Source: an uncultured archaeon (GTDB lineage Archaea > Thermoproteota > EX4484-205 > JAAOZP01). From it: a stretch of DNA of 43,225 nucleotides. The stretch's first letter is position 1, and each line of letters begins with the position of its first letter. Location: positions 1-43,225 of the forward strand of contig CALIBN010000038.1 in assembly GCA_938045545.1 (NCBI GenBank), given 5' to 3'. The notes under the pieces are model-generated. The model was not told the origin of the DNA, searched no databases, and saw nothing but the letters and a program-made list of their open reading frames with translations. Positions 41,201 to 43,225 of the stretch are shown here, one piece after another. Made by a program: the position numbers and the translations under genes.

Positions 41201-43225
41201 TGTCTCGTTCACGAACACTAGGAACAGCTGGGGTTCCCTAGGCCTAGGGTTTAACGTTATTTTAAGCATTGATAACGGTTTTACGATGAAGCGTTTAGAA
41301 TTGATGTCTATCCTCGTGCCGTTTTCCAAGAATAGTTCTGTTGAAACCTCTAGGATATGCTCGGAGTCAACGTGGTGCGGCGCGTCGAAGACACGTTTAA
41401 CTGCGAGATATGCGGGCGATGATGAAGAGGGTATTCTCACCTGAATCTTCTCATCGATTAAGGTTTTATTGGACGTTGTGTCGTTCAACCTCCAACTTAG
41501 CACCGCGTCCAAAGGCTCCTGAGAAACATCGTTTACAAGCCAGATTCCAATCCTAACGGTGGAGCCGGGGAGAAAATAGAGAGATGTTAAATTATGCCTA
41601 TAGTCCCCGTCAACCATTATTACCGCATGCACAGGGTTGAAAGCGTTCCTAACCTCGTAGTAAGACTCTTTCTCAAAGCCGTAGGAATCTATGATTGAGC
41701 CGCTGACGAGCAGGGGGTAGTCTGTGAGGGGGAGAATGTTGACACCAATGGAAACATTATGCTTGAGTATTCTAGCCCTGTCTATCGCGTGCCTCAAAAC
41801 CAGGGATTGGTACTTCTGGCTCAGCTCAATCAAGCTGGAGAGGTCACTGGCCCCACCCGCCCAGTAGGCGTTTAGGAAGCGTGGGTCAAGCATCTTCTTC
41901 TCTTCAAGAAGCCGGAGAACCTGCTCATACGGTAAATCGGAAATATTACTCCAGAATGGAGAGTTTAAACTGGGCAAGCCCACTGGACTAATTAAGCTTG
42001 GGAAAGCCTCCTTATAATGCAGGTAGTCAACCCAGCTGCCCGTTCCCCAACCGTAGTCCACGAACCTGTCGACATAATCGTATGCCTCAGCATACGATAG
42101 AACTATGATCCCCTTATTCACCTCTTTAACCAGGACTCCCAGGTCACGGTCGAGGTAGAAGTTGGTTCCAGAACCATAGTATGGTGACTCCCTGTTCAGC
42201 CACGGGGGTAAAACGTGTGGGCAGACTATTGTTATCGATGGATAGTTGTAAGTTAGCAGCAGTAGTTCAACAAGCTGCATCTTAACCAGCCTAGAGTAGT
42301 ACTCAGAGTAGTCTAGGGTGGGGTAGGCGCCTACCAGGGGGAAGTCAAGCTGAACGATGAAGCCTTTCAAAGAGGTTGACTCGTAGAACTCCTTCGGCTC
42401 AACATGCGCGAAAGACCTTAGGAAGTTTACGTTTGCCTCTCTAAGCAGGCTAAGCGTCTCGTTCATTTTCACGCTGAGACCCGGGCGAGTAAGCCATTCA
42501 AGCCTGGAGAAATACGACCCGCCCCTTAGAAAAACACTCCTGCCGTTTACCTTAACGTAAGGATTCTTCTGGGAAATCGAACCCTCTAAGAAACGTATTC
42601 CAAAGATTGTTTCAACCGACCCGGCGTACCCATCACCATGATAAAGACTAATGTTGAGGAGGTAAACGTTTGGAACACCAACATCCCATGGGAACCAGTA
42701 TGCTGGGTCCCGGAGGGAGATGCTTAACGTTTCCCACCTCCTTTCCCCGGCGGAAAGCCTTATGCTGAAAGACTGCTCTAAGCCGGCTGTGTCACTGGAG
42801 CCAAGGCTTTTTACTCTCACGGATGCTGAAAAGCTCTCGTCAACACCCCCTTTGTTCTGGAGTAAGACGCGCAGGCTCAAGGAGGCAGGATTAGAGTACT
42901 GCTCAACATCAACCAAAACAAGGTTGATAACTGGGTTAAGCGTCCCGACGAGGGTGACGCCACCAGTTATTCCGATGAAACTGTTTCGAAGGTCTGGAAG
43001 AACCTCCGAGAAAGAGTATACGCCCATCGGGTAGACCCTGGACTCGTAAGCGTCTTGAACCGGAGACTCCAAGTAAACGGTTAAAACGTTGACACCGTCG
43101 CGGATAACAGCGTTATCCACGTCGAAGAAGAACTGGGAGAAATAGCCAACGTGCTCCCCAAGATAGAAGCCGTTCAACCAGGCTTTCGCAGAAACCCAGA
43201 ATCCTGAGAAAACAAGCCTCAGCCT
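38213..43225 (-). CDS. Giant GH2-like / FtsX-MacB permease / CARF-like fusion (5' end outside window)
   Basis: At least 1670 codons; the frame is open to the right edge, so the N-terminus is missing. Numbers below count from the TTG at 43177. Extracellular part: a GH2 sugar-binding jelly-roll (KAWLNGFYLGEHVG, straddling that codon), an Ig-like domain (about 85-195), a GH2-type TIM-barrel (VFLRGGSYFSRLEW at 215-228, then ITIVCPHVLPPW where catalytic GH2 enzymes have an NE), and beta-rich domains to about 830. A helical stretch and three membrane segments (about 906-982) follow, then an FtsX/MacB core: TM about 1012-1036, extracytoplasmic domain 1040-1265, three TMs 1272-1296, 1318-1342, 1362-1384. 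Residues 1400-1525 are cytosolic and unassigned; 1527-1650 have CARF-like Rossmann order. No ATPase is in view; it may lie upstream. Confidence 0.8.
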   Translation of the reverse strand, partial: RLRLVFSGFWVSAKAWLNGFYLGEHVGYFSQFFFDVDNAVIRDGVNVLTVYLESPVQDAYESRVYPMGVYSFSEVLPDLRNSFIGITGGVTLVGTLNPVINLVLVDVEQYSNPASLSLRVLLQNKGGVDESFSASVRVKSLGSSDTAGLEQSFSIRLSAGERRWETLSISLRDPAYWFPWDVGVPNVYLLNISLYHGDGYAGSVETIFGIRFLEGSISQKNPYVKVNGRSVFLRGGSYFSRLEWLTRPGLSVKMNETLSLLREANVNFLRSFAHVEPKEFYESTSLKGFIVQLDFPLVGAYPTLDYSEYYSRLVKMQLVELLLLTYNYPSITIVCPHVLPPWLNRESPYYGSGTNFYLDRDLGVLVKEVNKGIIVLSYAEAYDYVDRFVDYGWGTGSWVDYLHYKEAFPSLISPVGLPSLNSPFWSNISDLPYEQVLRLLEEKKMLDPRFLNAYWAGGASDLSSLIELSQKYQSLVLRHAIDRARILKHNVSIGVNILPLTDYPLLVSGSIIDSYGFEKESYYEVRNAFNPVHAVIMVDGDYRHNLTSLYFLPGSTVRIGIWLVNDVSQEPLDAVLSWRLNDTTSNKTLIDEKIQVRIPSSSSPAYLAVKRVFDAPHHVDSEHILEVSTELFLENGTRIDINSKRFIVKPLSMLKITLNPRPREPQLFLVFVNETYMVTRVWDEAKIAVPPDSEVTIIGPSLNEKDTYVPQVISLGKLSVRETRNIRINLCPGAIAKVLAVVPSPFDLTIPTQEMRVLLINETRLNQLMLNYDSSQLPILSLLNITGNTLIVPSETDLSILVSITVGGRRTVVEIGNSTQPIRLSKNAKVYLDQPALLQIKSHQSLVNETVESAKRRVEETRNMGLYVGLELYRLEQIERSGLAILNTSDPIKILAHQQEAVMSSVLITEAVQNIVTETRTNQIIVFVMVAILALSIGAILAERKDQYAMFTTVAFIVLMTIAYQVFPGLSRITMLELQVGIYIVIFIFLLVFLAPYFLEIKSERGVSLIPALMIAISYSIGNLKKRKLRTLLTLVSITIMIVAISTLTSIRVSLTTNAITVAKTWPADKPPVAMVIKPTGPLTPEDFSFIGAQREVLRIDYKVITPVAYDALDYIGEVPIYGVRGISKGDPSLDMIKSATYPEHAIESLFNNSNAVLISRHLAISRDIDVGMTIVFRGVKLKVVGIFDGELVNRIKEPDGSYFLPLYILPGFESVPQPVPADNLLITNAFVAQRLGGYVSALYCTFKDNAQAREVSRRLALLANYSVITMPSSEGITYYFRGGSVEVFGTSVLVPMVITVLNITLLFYTLVYERRNEIFIFSSVGLNPTHISSLFIVEAGVFGFIGGGIGYILSMMIFKVFEVSNIIIPIDVKATPIDMLSLIMMSSLTAMISSTIPALKAAKIATPSLLRRWRIEEKTVREGVWMVRIPVRIPSEKVEMFVNYLYERLPQSSTALELVISDVAREEKLDENGNVSYSVSFKYGKGGNRPFTALTTIEVKKDGEDYAAYVHAKSLYAVLLESNAHEVITHVRKLVLEWSTLRFNVAVVVGESIEYAAMIVRKYRPQFLIVYSRTDVGSRVRELRRRVRSEGIWPPTIEVRRVESRDMSMLVEKLSEEILNIDAICLDSDDGLLSSALAIAAIRLNKNIITFDAEGKMYEISARRLIEKP

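Overview
The window comes from an archaeon. TATA-like boxes lie about 22-31 bases upstream of many start codons, so many transcripts would be leaderless. The gene set includes archaeal families: a TrmB-type regulator, Trm5 tRNA(G37) methyltransferase, a LacS-type GH1 beta-glycosidase, a stand-alone LigD-type 3'-phosphoesterase, a roadblock/LC7 protein, a GTPBP1-like translational GTPase and an ACT-V4R protein. Bacterial-type genes (class I GAPDH, a UppP-like phosphatase, a TPP riboswitch) are mixed in. A TACK-type lineage such as Bathyarchaeia is a guess from gene content only; there is no rRNA or tRNA in the window to settle it.

Layout. 0-7 kb: PLP aminotransferase, a roadblock/LC7 protein with a GTTCAGAAC repeat cluster at its promoter, an ABC-2 exporter (one ATPase, two permeases) and, convergent with it, a lone formate-dehydrogenase-type molybdopterin subunit. 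7-10 kb: UspA, then a PadR-ATPase-permease efflux operon with a palindrome next to its TATA box. 10-18 kb: a sugar-related block with a frameshifted GH130 phosphorylase, a LigD-type phosphoesterase, GH1, an ACT-V4R protein, aldo/keto reductase, MFS transporter and Gfo/Idh/MocA dehydrogenase. 18-26 kb: housekeeping genes (GltD-like oxidoreductase, CTP synthase, GTPBP1-like GTPase, AEC transporter, Trm5) separated by three or four decayed small genes. 26-30 kb: a thiamine-type ABC importer (ThiB-ThiP-ThiQ order) behind a clear TPP riboswitch. 30-38 kb: class I GAPDH, a TtuA/TtcA-like tRNA thiolase, a GT4 glycosyltransferase, a sugar nucleotidyltransferase, a DHH-family protein, a TrmB regulator with a C-terminal domain of nuclease-like fold, and UppP. 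38 kb to the edge: the 3' part of a very large gene whose product joins a GH2-like extracellular region, an FtsX/MacB-type permease core and a CARF-like cytoplasmic domain.

How the genes work together. The TPP aptamer probably turns off thiamine uptake when TPP is plentiful. Three mutually exclusive helices around the Shine-Dalgarno sequence suggest translational control. PadR probably represses its own operon and the adjacent exporter. The GH1, the GH130 remnant, MFS, Gfo/Idh/MocA and aldo/keto reductase fit use of plant- or microbe-derived oligosaccharides, with the phosphorolytic step now lost. The GT4, nucleotidyltransferase and UppP-like genes fit assembly of a lipid-linked surface glycan. 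The most unusual object is the giant fusion at the right edge. It looks like an envelope permease that could couple an extracellular carbohydrate-binding module to an intracellular nucleotide-sensor-like domain; that coupling is inference.
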